A stretch of 64,000 nt of DNA from Pseudomonas sp. KU26590 (GTDB taxonomy: Bacteria; Pseudomonadota; Gammaproteobacteria; Pseudomonadales; Pseudomonadaceae): positions 1,579,501 through 1,643,500 of the forward strand of contig NZ_CP110644.1 of NCBI RefSeq assembly GCF_026153515.1, read 5' to 3'. The translations under genes were made by a program, and so were the position numbers. Positions 18,812-27,395 of this stretch are shown here, piece by piece. Below the pieces are notes generated by a model that searched no databases, was not told the DNA's origin, and worked only from the letters and a program-made list of their open reading frames with translations. Each line of letters begins with the position of its first letter. Within the stretch, counting starts at the first letter, position 1.

Positions 18812-19699
18812 TCAGCCCATGCGCCGCTCAGCCGCCTGCAGCGACAGCCAGTCCAGCAGATCCTGAAGGGGAGCATTCATTTCGGCGCGCTTGGGACGCA
18901 CGAAGTAATACGCCGCGCCGGTCCTGACTTTCAGCTCGAACGGCCTCACCAGACGCCCGGCGCTCAGGTCTTCACCGATCAGCGACCAGTCGCCAATGGC
19001 AACCCCCGACCCTTGTGATGCAACGGTCATCGCCAGGTCCATCGTGTCGAAGTGCTGCCCCTGCTCGACATTGCTCAGCTTCCCACCGGCGGCCTTCAGC
19101 CACAGCGTCCAGTCACGCTCGTCGAGGGTGGGGTGCAGGAGCATGTGCCGCTTCAGATCGGCGAGGCGGGAGAGGGGATTACTCGACAGCAGCGACGGCG
19201 AGCATACGGGCGTCAGTTGTTCATCAAACAGGTGCTGCACGTGGGTGGCGTCACCCGGGTGCGCGCCAAACACGACGGCGGCGTCGAAATCCTCCCGCCG
19301 AAAATCCACCCTGTGTGCGCTTGTCGTGGTCAGTTGCACCGGCACGTCAGGCCGTTCTTTTTGCCACTGCATCAGGCGCGGCAACAACCAGCGGCTGATG
19401 CAGGTCGGCGCCTTGATCTGCAGCGCTCTTTGTCTGGCATCGACCTGATCCACCGCTTCCTCTATCAGGCTGAACACTTGTTCGATGCGCGGCAGCAGTT
19501 CACGGCCCTGGACTGTCAGGCTCAAGCCCCTGGCCTGACGATGGAACAGCCGGTAGCCCAGATGAGCTTCCAGGCCTGCGATCTGCCGGCTGACCGCGCC
19601 CTGGGTGATGTGCAGCACCTCGGCGGCTCGGGTGAAATTGCAGCACTTCGCTGTGATCAGGAAGGTGTGCAAAGCGGGCAGGGGCGGAAGGCGTTTCAT
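18812..19699 (-). CDS. LysR-family transcriptional regulator (GcvA-like)
   Basis: The roughly 295-residue regulator has the LysR N-terminal helix-turn-helix (FTRAAEVLHITQGAVSRQIA) and a periplasmic-binding-protein-like effector domain. The PPLPALHTF start and the W-rich effector domain recall the GcvA/AmpR subgroup. Start alternatives are 19714 (MACLPMKRL) and 19699 (MKRLPPL); neither has a clear ribosome binding site, and the latter fits the family better. It is divergent from the ThDP-dependent decarboxylase gene at 19845, which is therefore its likely target. Confidence 0.85.
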   Translation of the reverse strand: MKRLPPLPALHTFLITAKCCNFTRAAEVLHITQGAVSRQIAGLEAHLGYRLFHRQARGLSLTVQGRELLPRIEQVFSLIEEAVDQVDARQRALQIKAPTCISRWLLPRLMQWQKERPDVPVQLTTTSAHRVDFRREDFDAAVVFGAHPGDATHVQHLFDEQLTPVCSPSLLSSNPLSRLADLKRHMLLHPTLDERDWTLWLKAAGGKLSNVEQGQHFDTMDLAMTVASQGSGVAIGDWSLIGEDLSAGRLVRPFELKVRTGAAYYFVRPKRAEMNAPLQDLLDWLSLQAAERRMG

Positions 19700-19844
19700 C
19701 GGCAAGCAAGCCATGAGCTGAAGACATGGCTAAGCATGACATTTTATGCGTTGTGGTCGATACGGTTGCGCGGCTCCAATGGTCGCCTACTGAGCCTGGC
19801 AAATTGCGGGCGTCGTCGGGCAAGACTTACAAAGGGGCAGACAC

Positions 19845-21476
19845 ATGGCGACGTGCGGGGAAGTGCTGGTCAGGTTGCTGGAAGGTTACGGCGTCGAGCG
19901 GGTGTTCGGGATTCCGGGCGTGCACACGGTCGAGCTTTACCGAGGGCTGGCGGGGTCGTCGATCCAGCACATCACCCCGCGTCATGAGCAGGGCGCAGGC
20001 TTCATGGCCGACGGTTATGCGCGCACCCGTGGCAAGCCTGGCGTGTGCTTCATCATCACCGGTCCCGGCATGACCAACATCACTACGGCGATGGGTCAGG
20101 CCTATGGGGACTCGATCCCGATGCTGGTGATCTCCAGCGTGCAGGCGCGCAGCCAATTGGGCGGCGGTCGCGGCAAGCTGCATGAGTTGCCGTCGCAGAG
20201 CGCGCTGGTCGCGGGCGTCGCGGCGTTCTCCCACACGCTGATGTCAGCGGCTGAATTGCCGTCGGTGCTGGCCCGGGCGTTTGCGGTGTTTCAAGCGGCG
20301 CGCCCCCGCCCCGTGCATATCGAGATCCCGCTGGACGTGCTGGTGGAAAATGCCGACGCCCTGCTGCACAACCAACCGGTATCGGTGACCCGCGCGGGAC
20401 CGGCGCCCTCAGCGATCAGGCAGATGGCACATCTGTTGGCGACGGCGCAACGGCCGTTGATTCTCGCGGGAGGCGGCGCCATTGACGCCGCTCCGGCGTT
20501 GACGCGTCTGGCCGAACGGCTCGGCGCGCCGGTCGCGCTGACCATCAACGCCAAAGGCATGCTGCCGCGCGCTCACCCGCTGCTGATCGGCTCGACGCAG
20601 TCCCTCGATGCCACCCGTGAGGTCATCGAAAACGCTGACGTGGTGCTGGCCATCGGCACTGAACTGGCCGAGACCGATTACGACATCACCTTTCAGGGCC
20701 ACTTCAAGATTCCGGGTACGTTACTGCGCATCGACATCGACCCCGATCAGACCGTGCGCAACTTTGCGCCGACGGTCGGGCTGGTGTCAGACGCTCAGTC
20801 CGCCGCCGAGGCCTTGGTGGATGCGTTGGCCGGCGAAGTGCTGGCGCCACGCAGCGAGGATTGGGGCGCTGCGCGGGTTGCCGCGCTGAAGGCGAGTCTT
20901 GAGGCCGGTTGGGACGAGCCCACCCGCGCGCAGACGCTGTTTTTGCAGACGGTGCTGGAAGTGCTGCCGGAGGCGGTGATCGTGGGCGACTCGACCCAGC
21001 CCGTCTACACCGGCAACCTGACCCTGGACCTCGACAAGCCCCGGCGCTGGTTCAACTCCTCCACCGGTTACGGAACCCTCGGCTACGCATTGCCCGCTGC
21101 TGTGGGTGCTTGGCTCGGCAGTCGCGACGCCGGGGAGTCCAATCCAGTCGTGTGCCTGATCGGTGACGGCGGTCTGCAATTCACCTTGTCCGAGCTGGCG
21201 AGTGCAGTGGAAGCGCGCACGCCCATCGTCGTGCTGCTGTGGAATAACCAGGGTTACGAAGAGATCAAAAAGTACATGGTCAACCGCGCCATCGAGCCGG
21301 TTGGCGTGGACATTTACACGCCTGATTTCATCGGTGTGGCCCAAGCACTGGGATACGCTGCGGAGGCGGTTTCGAGCGTTGAGCACCTGAAGGCGGCACT
21401 GAACTCAGCCAGCCAACGTGACGGCCCGACGTTGATCGAGATCGACCAGAATCGCTGGATGAACAGCTGCGTCTGA
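19845..21476 (+). CDS. aruI: ThDP-dependent 2-oxoacid decarboxylase, likely 5-guanidino-2-oxopentanoate decarboxylase (AruI)
   Basis: The 543-residue enzyme has the three-domain ThDP fold: PYR domain with the catalytic Glu in RHEQGAGFMADGYAR (about residue 48), a central FAD-like domain, and a PP domain with the ThDP motif GDGGLQFTLSELASAVEART...NNQGYEE (about residue 445). The N-terminus and length fit AruI, which decarboxylates 2-ketoarginine to 4-guanidinobutyraldehyde in the arginine transaminase pathway. Acetolactate synthase is less likely because no small subunit is adjacent. The aruH aminotransferase is not adjacent either, so the call rests on family resemblance. Confidence 0.7.
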   Translation: MATCGEVLVRLLEGYGVERVFGIPGVHTVELYRGLAGSSIQHITPRHEQGAGFMADGYARTRGKPGVCFIITGPGMTNITTAMGQAYGDSIPMLVISSVQARSQLGGGRGKLHELPSQSALVAGVAAFSHTLMSAAELPSVLARAFAVFQAARPRPVHIEIPLDVLVENADALLHNQPVSVTRAGPAPSAIRQMAHLLATAQRPLILAGGGAIDAAPALTRLAERLGAPVALTINAKGMLPRAHPLLIGSTQSLDATREVIENADVVLAIGTELAETDYDITFQGHFKIPGTLLRIDIDPDQTVRNFAPTVGLVSDAQSAAEALVDALAGEVLAPRSEDWGAARVAALKASLEAGWDEPTRAQTLFLQTVLEVLPEAVIVGDSTQPVYTGNLTLDLDKPRRWFNSSTGYGTLGYALPAAVGAWLGSRDAGESNPVVCLIGDGGLQFTLSELASAVEARTPIVVLLWNNQGYEEIKKYMVNRAIEPVGVDIYTPDFIGVAQALGYAAEAVSSVEHLKAALNSASQRDGPTLIEIDQNRWMNSCV

Positions 21477-21521
21477 CGTTTCATTTGTGCTAACCGAGAC
21501 GACTGACTCGCCGTCTGATCA

Positions 21522-22475
21522 TCAAACCGTGCTGCGCAGGCGTGCCAGGTCCCGCAGCGGTGGCGCGCCGAACAGGCGGCTGTATTCGCGGCTGAACTGC
21601 GAAGCGCTTTCGTAGCCGACCCGGTAACCGGCGGCCGATGCTTCCAGGCCGTCCGCCAGCATCAACCGCCGGGCCTCCTGCAGGCGCAGTTGCTTCTGGT
21701 ATTGCAGCGGGCTCATGGCGGTGACGGACTTGAAACGGTGGTGCAGCGTCGAGACACTCAGGTTCACCTCCTTCGCCAGATCTTCAATCCGCAGCGGCTC
21801 CTGGAAATGCTCGTTGAGCCATTTGATCGCCTGGGTCACACGATGTGTCTGGCAGTTGGAGATGGCGATTTCATACAGTCGATGCCCTTCACTCCCACGC
21901 AGCAGTCGGTAAAGAATCTCCCGATTGATCAGCGGCGCGAGCATGGGTATGTCCTTCGGCGTGTCCAGCAAACGGATCAGGCGGATGACGGCATCGAGCA
22001 ACTGTGAGTCGATCCGCTCGACGTACATGCCACGCCCGCTGTGACGCGTCGGCACGCTCATCGGACCGGCCTCGGCGATCAGCGCGTTGATTTCCACCGG
22101 ATCGATTTCCAGGCGCAGGGCGAGATGCGGCTCTTCCGGCGTCGCGTAAATGACCTTGCCGCTGATGGGCAGCGCCACCGAAAGCACCAGGTAGTTCAGC
22201 GGGTCGTAGGTATACAGCTCGCCGCCCAGCGTCACGTCCTTGCGGCCCTGGGCCATGATGCACAGCGCCGGTTGCACCAAGCCCGGCACCGATTGCGACG
22301 GACGATCGTGGCGAACCATGAACAACGGCTTGATCACCGTCTGGAAACTGCCATCGGCGGGGGCATGCCGGCGGATCAGTTCTGCCAGCTCGGCGCGCTG
22401 TTGCGTCATCTGCGCGCTCAACTCGGCAACAGGTCGAGCATCCGGGGCGGGCGGCGCAAGGGCAGACAGCGACAT
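21522..22475 (-). CDS. AraC-family regulator with AraC_N cupin domain
   Basis: The 317-residue protein has an N-terminal cupin-like effector domain (about residues 30-190, including PALCIMAQGRKDVTLGGE) and a C-terminal double helix-turn-helix (IEDLAKEVNLSVSTLHHRFK and SAAGYRVGYESASQFSREYS). The ATG at 22475 has AGAGGAA about 9 nt upstream; the longer frame to 22526 is poorly supported. It is not obviously tied to a neighbour; the divergent ABM gene at 22858 is a possible target. Confidence 0.87.
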   Translation of the reverse strand: MSLSALAPPAPDARPVAELSAQMTQQRAELAELIRRHAPADGSFQTVIKPLFMVRHDRPSQSVPGLVQPALCIMAQGRKDVTLGGELYTYDPLNYLVLSVALPISGKVIYATPEEPHLALRLEIDPVEINALIAEAGPMSVPTRHSGRGMYVERIDSQLLDAVIRLIRLLDTPKDIPMLAPLINREILYRLLRGSEGHRLYEIAISNCQTHRVTQAIKWLNEHFQEPLRIEDLAKEVNLSVSTLHHRFKSVTAMSPLQYQKQLRLQEARRLMLADGLEASAAGYRVGYESASQFSREYSRLFGAPPLRDLARLRSTV

Positions 22476-22526
22476 GGGGAGTTCCTCTGACAGGGCGTTG
22501 ATGCAGCACAGCTTATTTTTGGGCAA

Positions 22527-22857
22527 GCGCCAGCGTTAGGCGAATCCTGCCGAATGCTTGCCTGATTCTGTTACCGATGTGTTGCGTTGCCATGAACGGG
22601 CCCTGTTCGCTTGGGATCGTTGCTCGAAAGTCCATGGGCATCACGCGGCGCAGCGGGGCGGCCGACTGTCACTATGAACCGGTGAGCATGAACCTGTCAG
22701 CGCAGAATCAGGCAATAACCGGGCAGTAATTGGCTACCGCAGGGTGTGCGCCAACCCCTAACCTTCACTTCCAGCCGGAGCCTGTTTCATGGATATCCAA
22801 ACCCGGAGCACGGCGCCCACGCAAAAGACAAGCACGTAAAGAGAAGGAGCGCAGAGC
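22527..22857. other. Intergenic region between divergent araC-type and ABM genes
   Basis: About 330 bp with no convincing gene. It should hold both promoters. I see no strong operator-like repeat by eye. Confidence 0.4.
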
Positions 22858-23211
22858 ATGCTAAATACTTCAGTCGTGAGCCATTGGGTCTCCGTCCGCG
22901 CCCGCCCCGGACACAGTGCGCAACTGGGCGCCCGCTTGAGCAGCCTGATCAGTCCGTCCGCTGCCGCGTCGGGTTGTCTGCACTTCGCGCTGCAGAAATC
23001 CCTGATCGACGAAGACCTTTGGGTCATCACCGGCTCTTGGGCCGACCCCTCCGCGATGAACGACTGGTTCGCCGCGCCTGAGCTCAACCTGTTTTCCGAA
23101 CTGGTGACCGAGTTGCTGGTGGCGAGCCTGGACTTTCAGACCTTCGCCACGGTGACGGCGGCTCAGGCACAGACGGCTCCTGTCGCTGTGGAGGCTCGCC
23201 TGGCGGGGTGA
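22858..23211 (+). CDS. ABM-domain (antibiotic biosynthesis monooxygenase-like) protein
   Basis: The 117-residue protein has a ferredoxin-like ABM/dimeric alpha-beta barrel fold: a first strand HWVSVRARPGH, a helix, a central CLHFALQKSLID and the WVITGSWADPSAMNDWF block typical of the family. Such proteins are often quinone oxygenases or heme-degrading enzymes, but many have unknown substrates. AAGGAG lies about 8 nt before the ATG. Cytosolic. Confidence 0.7.
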   Translation: MLNTSVVSHWVSVRARPGHSAQLGARLSSLISPSAAASGCLHFALQKSLIDEDLWVITGSWADPSAMNDWFAAPELNLFSELVTELLVASLDFQTFATVTAAQAQTAPVAVEARLAG

Positions 23212-23330
23212 TCGGTTATGCGCTGTTGCTTAAGAGCGCAGCCGACAACGCCTGCGAAGAAAACCTTTCAAGTGTTCGAACGCCTGTGTTTAAAATCCCG
23301 CCTTCATTTTTCCAGGCAAGGCGTCGGACC

Positions 23331-23570
23331 ATGGCACGCAAAGAATTCCAGCATCACGAAGCCGTTTCGGCGGCAGTCCCGGGTGACGACGGCTACAGCG
23401 CTGCCATCGCCGTCAAGGCGCGGGTCATGGGCGGTGCTCCGACCTTTCACCGCGTGCTCGCCGAGCAGAAATTCCCCACCGCGCTCGCCGCTGACGACGC
23501 CGCCGTAACAGAGCTGGAGCGTCTCGCCGACGTCACGCAAGAGGGCGAACTGGTATTTGCCCAGGATTGA
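23331..23570 (+). CDS. Small conserved hypothetical protein
   Basis: The 79-residue acidic cytosolic protein MARKEFQHHEAVSAAVPGDD... has no recognisable motif. The ATG at 23331 is preceded by AAGGCG; the frame is open upstream to 23208 but those codons are atypical. Its stop codon directly abuts the stop of the convergent flavin reductase gene (23570/23571), which supports a real, compact gene. Function unknown. Confidence 0.55.
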   Translation: MARKEFQHHEAVSAAVPGDDGYSAAIAVKARVMGGAPTFHRVLAEQKFPTALAADDAAVTELERLADVTQEGELVFAQD

Positions 23571-24194
23571 TCAGACTTTCGGCCGGTACATCTTGAACAG
23601 CGACTCTGCGCTCAGCTGGAAATAGTCAGCCGGGCCGCCGCCGCGCAGGATGGGCTCGCCGGCTGCGGTGTCATACACACCTTCCTTCAGCAGCCGCTTG
23701 GCAATATGCACTGCCACCACTTCCCCCAGAATCAGCCAGCTCGGCACGACTTCCTTATCGGCGCGTTGCAGCTGGATGATCTGCGTCACTTTGCATTCGA
23801 ACGAAACCGGCGTCTCTTTGACCCTCGGCACGGAAACGATGCGCGACGGTTCTGCCGTCAGGCCGGCCAGATCGAACTCACTCACGTCCGCCGGCACTGC
23901 CGCGCAACTCATGTTCATCTGCTCGGCCAGGCTGCGCGTGGCGAGGTTCCAGACGAACTCGCCGGTCTGCTCGATGTTGTTCAGGCTGTCTTTGCGACCG
24001 ACGCTGCAGAACCCGATGATCGGCGGCACATAGTTGAAGGCGTTGAAAAAGCTGTAGGGCGCCAGGTTCAGCTTGCCCTCTGCGTCCTGAGACGAGATCC
24101 AGCCGATCGGGCGTGGACCTACGATAGCGTTGAACGGGTCGTGGGGCAGTCCATGACCTTTGGACGGTTCGTAGAAATGAATATCGTCTGACAT
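23571..24194 (-). CDS. Flavin reductase family (FMN-binding) protein
   Basis: The 207-residue protein has the flavin reductase-like split-barrel fold. The conserved block GPRPIGWISSQDAEGKLNLA followed by PYSFFNA (about residue 25 on) binds FMN, and FCSVGRKDSLNNIEQTGEFV is typical of this subfamily. It probably reduces or binds FMN with NAD(P)H, alone or for a monooxygenase elsewhere. The ATG at 24194 follows CAGGAA with 7-nt spacing; the upstream extension to 24278 looks non-coding. Confidence 0.85.
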   Translation of the reverse strand: MSDDIHFYEPSKGHGLPHDPFNAIVGPRPIGWISSQDAEGKLNLAPYSFFNAFNYVPPIIGFCSVGRKDSLNNIEQTGEFVWNLATRSLAEQMNMSCAAVPADVSEFDLAGLTAEPSRIVSVPRVKETPVSFECKVTQIIQLQRADKEVVPSWLILGEVVAVHIAKRLLKEGVYDTAAGEPILRGGGPADYFQLSAESLFKMYRPKV

Positions 24195-24313
24195 GGTGTG
24201 TTCCTGAATGAGGGTGTGCCGGCGAGGCGGCCACGGTGTGCGCGTGCGCGGGATGCAGGCCGACATAGTGCAAGGCATTGAATGAGGATTCCAGCGACCT
24301 CCGAACCCCGGGC

Positions 24314-24340
24314 AAAAAAAAGCCCGACAAGCGTCGGGCT
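24314..24340 (-). terminator. Terminator of the short 13-residue-repeat gene
   Basis: AGCCCGAC / GTCGGGCT with an AAGC loop, followed on the minus strand by eight T. It lies 90 bp past the stop of the minus-strand gene at 24431. Confidence 0.9.
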
Positions 24341-24430
24341 ACAAAGGGAGTTCAGGAGGTGGAACATGAAGCGGTCAAAACTTGAAGCAGTAACTTGAAG
24401 CAGTAAAACGGATCGCTGGCAACGCTTAGC

Positions 24431-24754
24431 TTAGCTGACGCGGTTGGCACCGACGCGGTCAGCGCCGTCAGCGGCCAGGCGGTTTGCACCGATGTGGTCA
24501 GCGCCATCAGCAGCCTGGCGGTTATTACCTACGCGGTCAGCGCCGTCGGCGGCGAGGCGATTGGCGCCAATGTGATCAGACCCATCGGAAGCCTGACGAT
24601 AAGAACCGGTGTGCGAAGCATTGGTGTGAGAAGAACCGCCTTCTGCTACGACAGTGCCGTTAAATGCAGAGTGCTGATCGGAAACAGGCAGAGCGAATGC
24701 GCTCGATGCCAGAATGGAAAGACTAATACCAAAAATAATGTTCGACGTTTTCAT
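24431..24754 (-). CDS. Exported 13-residue-repeat protein (short paralogue)
   Basis: The 107-residue protein has a Sec signal peptide (MKTSNIIFGISLSILASSAFA) and a mature part of a short linker with GSSHTN, then four tandem 13-residue units of the form AADGADRVGANRL ending in VS. Units alternate between a His form (DGSDHIGANRL) and an Arg form (DGADRVGANRQ). CTGGAGCAAC precedes the ATG, identical to the leader of the paralogue at 25162. It is a monocistronic unit with its own terminator. No known function; repeats are too regular for an enzyme and suggest a structural or polymer/metal-binding role. Confidence 0.8.
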   Translation of the reverse strand: MKTSNIIFGISLSILASSAFALPVSDQHSAFNGTVVAEGGSSHTNASHTGSYRQASDGSDHIGANRLAADGADRVGNNRQAADGADHIGANRLAADGADRVGANRVS

Positions 24755-25112
24755 GAGTGTTGCTCCAGTAAGTTCAATAATGTTTTCAACTTGGGTATGG
24801 AGCCAATCTTACGCGCGTGCAGATTAAGTTGAAGTTAACGCTGTTGCTATCGACCATCGCTAAAAATGATAGTGGGCTGGAGTGCCCGGTTTTAAAGCGT
24901 TGCAGAGCGATTTGCGCTGGAGTGGGGCAATTTGCGCCGGCGATGGCGAATTTGCTTGTTGACTCGGAAATGATTTGTTGCTAGCGCGTTTGGGGAAGGG
25001 AAGGGTGGTTGGGCAGACAGTGAGTAGGTTCGAGGTGAGTGCGCCGGCTTCGTTGCTGGATAAATTCGCCATGCGCCCAGTCAAACCAAGGGTTTCAGGG
25101 TTTGTAGTGCAG
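24755..25112. other. Intergenic region between the repeat-protein paralogues
   Basis: About 360 bp. The part next to 24755 resembles the upstream region of the second paralogue (both contain a CATCGCTRAAATGATA-like stretch about 100 bp before the start), so the promoter was duplicated with the gene. A 74-codon minus-strand frame at 24860-25084 looks spurious. Confidence 0.4.
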
Positions 25113-25141
25113 AAAAATTAAGCCCGGCATAAAGCCGGGCT
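25113..25141 (-). terminator. Terminator of the long 13-residue-repeat gene
   Basis: AGCCCGGC / GCCGGGCT with an ATAAA loop, followed on the minus strand by TAATTTTT; 20 bp past the stop of the gene at 25162. Confidence 0.88.
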
Positions 25142-25161
25142 GAGAGAACGTCATGGGTGTA

Positions 25162-25626
25162 TCAGCTCAGGCGATTTGCACCAACATGGTCCGACCCATC
25201 AGCTGCAAGACGATTGGCGCCTACATGGTCTGAGCCGTCAGCGGCTTGGCGATTGGCACCTACGCGGTCAGCGCCGTCAGCAGCAAGACGATTGGCACCT
25301 ACGTGGTCCGAGCCATCAGCGGCCTGGCGATTGGCACCGACGCGGTCAGCACCGTCAGCAGCAAGGCGATTGGCACCTACGTGGTCGGAGCCGTCAGCGG
25401 CCTGGCGGTTGGCACCGACGCGGTCAGCACCGTCAGCAGCAAGGCGGTTTGCGCCTATGTGGTCAGAACCATCAGCAGCGACGCGACCGATGTTAGTGTG
25501 GGACGAGCCGTTTTCTGCAACGACTGCAGCATTAACTGCGGGGTGCGCATCAACAGCGGGAAGTGCAAAGGCGCTGCTGGCAAGAAGGGAAAAAGCGAGG
25601 CCGAAGATCAGTTTGTTAGTTTTCAT
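25162..25626 (-). CDS. Exported 13-residue-repeat protein (long paralogue)
   Basis: The 154-residue protein is a paralogue of the product at 24431. It has a Sec signal peptide (MKTNKLIFGLAFSLLASSAFA), a linker containing VVAENGSSHTN, and eight tandem 13-residue units, twice the number in the neighbour. Units alternate AADGSDHVGANRL and AADGADRVGANRQ, so the DNA repeats with 39- and 78-bp periods. GGAG precedes the ATG by 8 nt. The DG-x-D pattern repeated every 13 residues could bind metal or form a solenoid, but this is inference. Repeat number is likely to vary among strains. Confidence 0.82.
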   Translation of the reverse strand: MKTNKLIFGLAFSLLASSAFALPAVDAHPAVNAAVVAENGSSHTNIGRVAADGSDHIGANRLAADGADRVGANRQAADGSDHVGANRLAADGADRVGANRQAADGSDHVGANRLAADGADRVGANRQAADGSDHVGANRLAADGSDHVGANRLS

Positions 25627-25792
25627 GGTAGTTGCTCCAGATCGATTTAATTAGTGGGTAACTCGGTATGGAGTGAACTTTACTCGCCTCAAAATTATTA
25701 AGAAGTCAATCGCATTAGTAGCGGTCATCGCTGAAATTGATACTACGAAAAGTGATCGTTATTCATGCACTTAGCGGGGCATGCAAACGCAA

Positions 25793-25822
25793 AAGGGCAG
25801 CTCAGGTGAGTGAGCTGCCCTT
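25793..25822 (-). terminator. Terminator of the alpha-ketoglutarate permease gene
   Basis: A 12-bp stem AAGGGCAGCTCA / TGAGCTGCCCTT with a 6-nt loop lies about 50 bp past the stop of the minus-strand permease gene, followed on that strand by TTGCG. Confidence 0.8.
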
Positions 25823-25874
25823 GATTTCCTGCCTTGAAGCGATGGTCGAAGCTGCTCGCCAGCCCCGTTTCAGG

Positions 25875-27197
25875 TCAGTCAGTCTCGATCCGCGAGTGCT
25901 TGCGGGTGTCCTTCATGAACACATAAACCACCAGTGACACCGCTATGCAGGCGGTGACATACCAGTAGTAACCGGTCTCCATGCCAATGCTCTTGAACCA
26001 CAGCGCGATGTATTCAGCCGTGCCGCCGAAGATCGACACCGTCAATGCATACGGCAGGCCGACGCCCAAGGCGCGGATCTCGGTCGGGAAGAGTTCGGCT
26101 TTCACCACGGCGTTGATCGATGTGTAGCCGCTGACGATGATCAGCGCGGCCATGATCAGGAAGAAAGCGCCCCACCAGCTTTGGATGGTGTGCAGGGTGG
26201 TGAGGATCGGCACGGTACACAAGGTGCCCAGCACGCCGAAGGCAATCAGGATCGGGCGGCGGCCAATCTTGTCAGACAGCGCGCCGACCACCGGTTGCAG
26301 CAGCATGAACAGGAACAACGTGGCGGCAGAAATCGTCGTCGAATCGGTGATGCTCATGCCCACCGTGTTCACCAGGTACTTCTGCATGTAGGTCGTGTAA
26401 GTGTAGAAGGCCAGCGTGCCGCCCATGGTCAGGCCGACGACGGTCATCAGCTCTTTCGGGTGGCGCATCAGTGTGCGCATCAGGCTTTCTTTGGGTTTGT
26501 CTTTCTTGCGGGTGAAGGACTCGGTTTCTTCCATCCCGCGACGCAGGAACAACGCCACTACCGCACACAACGCGCCAATGGCAAACGGGATGCGCCAGCC
26601 CCACGTTTGCAGCTGTTCAGTGGTCAGTGTCTGTTGCAGGACGATCAGCACCGCCAGCGCGATGAGCTGGCCGGAGATCAGCGTCACATACTGAAAGCTT
26701 GAGAAGAAGCCACGGCGTTCTTTGGTCGCCATCTCGCTGAGGTACGTCGCCGAAGTGCCGTACTCGCCACCCACCGACAGGCCCTGCAGCAGGCGGGCGA
26801 ACACCAGCATGATCGGCGCGCCCACGCCGATGGTTTCATAACCGGGGGTAAGGGCGATGATCAGCGAGCCGAAACACATCAGCAGTACCGACGCCATCAG
26901 CGCGGCCTTGCGGCCCTTGCGGTCCGCGTAGAGCCCCATGAGCCAGCCGCCGATGGGGCGCATCAGAAAGCCCACGGCGAAGATCGCGGCGGTGTTGAGC
27001 AATTGGGCGGTGGTGTCGCCCTTGGGGAAGAAGACTTTGGCGAAGTAGAGGGAGAAGGCGGCGTAGACGTACCAGTCGTACCACTCGACCATGTTACCGA
27101 CCGAACCGCTGAAAATGGATTTCAGGCGACTTCCGGTGGTTTTTTCGGCGGCTGGCGTGGCAGCCGCTCCGTGGGAGGCAGAATTGGGGATGGCCAT
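25875..27197 (-). CDS. kgtP: MFS alpha-ketoglutarate/dicarboxylate permease (KgtP type)
   Basis: The 440-residue, 12-TM metabolite:H+ symporter carries GLYADRKGRKAALM (loop 2-3), [20 protein letters not shown] and the GALSDKIGRRPIL loop of the second half. It is homologous to PcaT in this window. KgtP-type permeases import alpha-ketoglutarate. In P. aeruginosa such a permease (PA5530) is switched on by the MifS/MifR two-component system with sigma-54; here dctD/dctB homologues of that system lie next door, and a sigma-54-type promoter precedes the gene. AGGAA is 6-7 nt before the ATG. Confidence 0.85.
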   Translation of the reverse strand: MAIPNSASHGAAATPAAEKTTGSRLKSIFSGSVGNMVEWYDWYVYAAFSLYFAKVFFPKGDTTAQLLNTAAIFAVGFLMRPIGGWLMGLYADRKGRKAALMASVLLMCFGSLIIALTPGYETIGVGAPIMLVFARLLQGLSVGGEYGTSATYLSEMATKERRGFFSSFQYVTLISGQLIALAVLIVLQQTLTTEQLQTWGWRIPFAIGALCAVVALFLRRGMEETESFTRKKDKPKESLMRTLMRHPKELMTVVGLTMGGTLAFYTYTTYMQKYLVNTVGMSITDSTTISAATLFLFMLLQPVVGALSDKIGRRPILIAFGVLGTLCTVPILTTLHTIQSWWGAFFLIMAALIIVSGYTSINAVVKAELFPTEIRALGVGLPYALTVSIFGGTAEYIALWFKSIGMETGYYWYVTACIAVSLVVYVFMKDTRKHSRIETD

Positions 27198-27260
27198 GGG
27201 ATTTCCTGCAAGTCATTGTTGTTAGAAGGAACGCATCGAGGCGGTCTGACGACAGTGATA

Positions 27261-27275
27261 GCAGGAGCTGTGCCA
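27261..27275 (-). promoter_or_regulatory. Sigma-54 (-24/-12) promoter of kgtP
   Basis: Minus strand TGGCAC-AGCTC-CTGC matches the -24/-12 consensus TGGCAC-N5-TTGC with one mismatch and correct spacing. It lies about 65-80 bp before the start codon, leaving a roughly 50-nt leader. Confidence 0.7.
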
Positions 27276-27322
27276 AAGGCTGAAAGCCCCGGTTTAGAAG
27301 GGTTGGCGTGGTGAGAATGAGG

Positions 27323-27370
27323 GGAAATCCGCTTGTTGTCTGAAACCTATGAGCGAAAATCCGCTTATTC
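27323..27370 (-). promoter_or_regulatory. Candidate enhancer (upstream activator) sites for kgtP
   Basis: Two direct copies of AAATCCGCTTRTT occur at 27325 and 27357, 32 bp apart (three helical turns), 50-95 bp upstream of the sigma-54 promoter. This is where a DctD/MifR-type activator should bind. Confidence 0.5.
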
Positions 27371-27395
27371 CCATATCTGAAAATACCGAGCTCTG

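Noticed and set aside
24431..25626. RTX-type calcium-binding toxin repeats
   Set aside because: The unit is 13 residues with DGxD, not the nine-residue GGxGxDxUx repeat, and there is a Sec signal instead of a C-terminal type I signal.
25157..25654. Plus-strand repetitive frames opposite the 13-residue-repeat gene
   Set aside because: Repeats are reflected on the other strand; signal peptide, ribosome binding site and terminator all support the minus strand.
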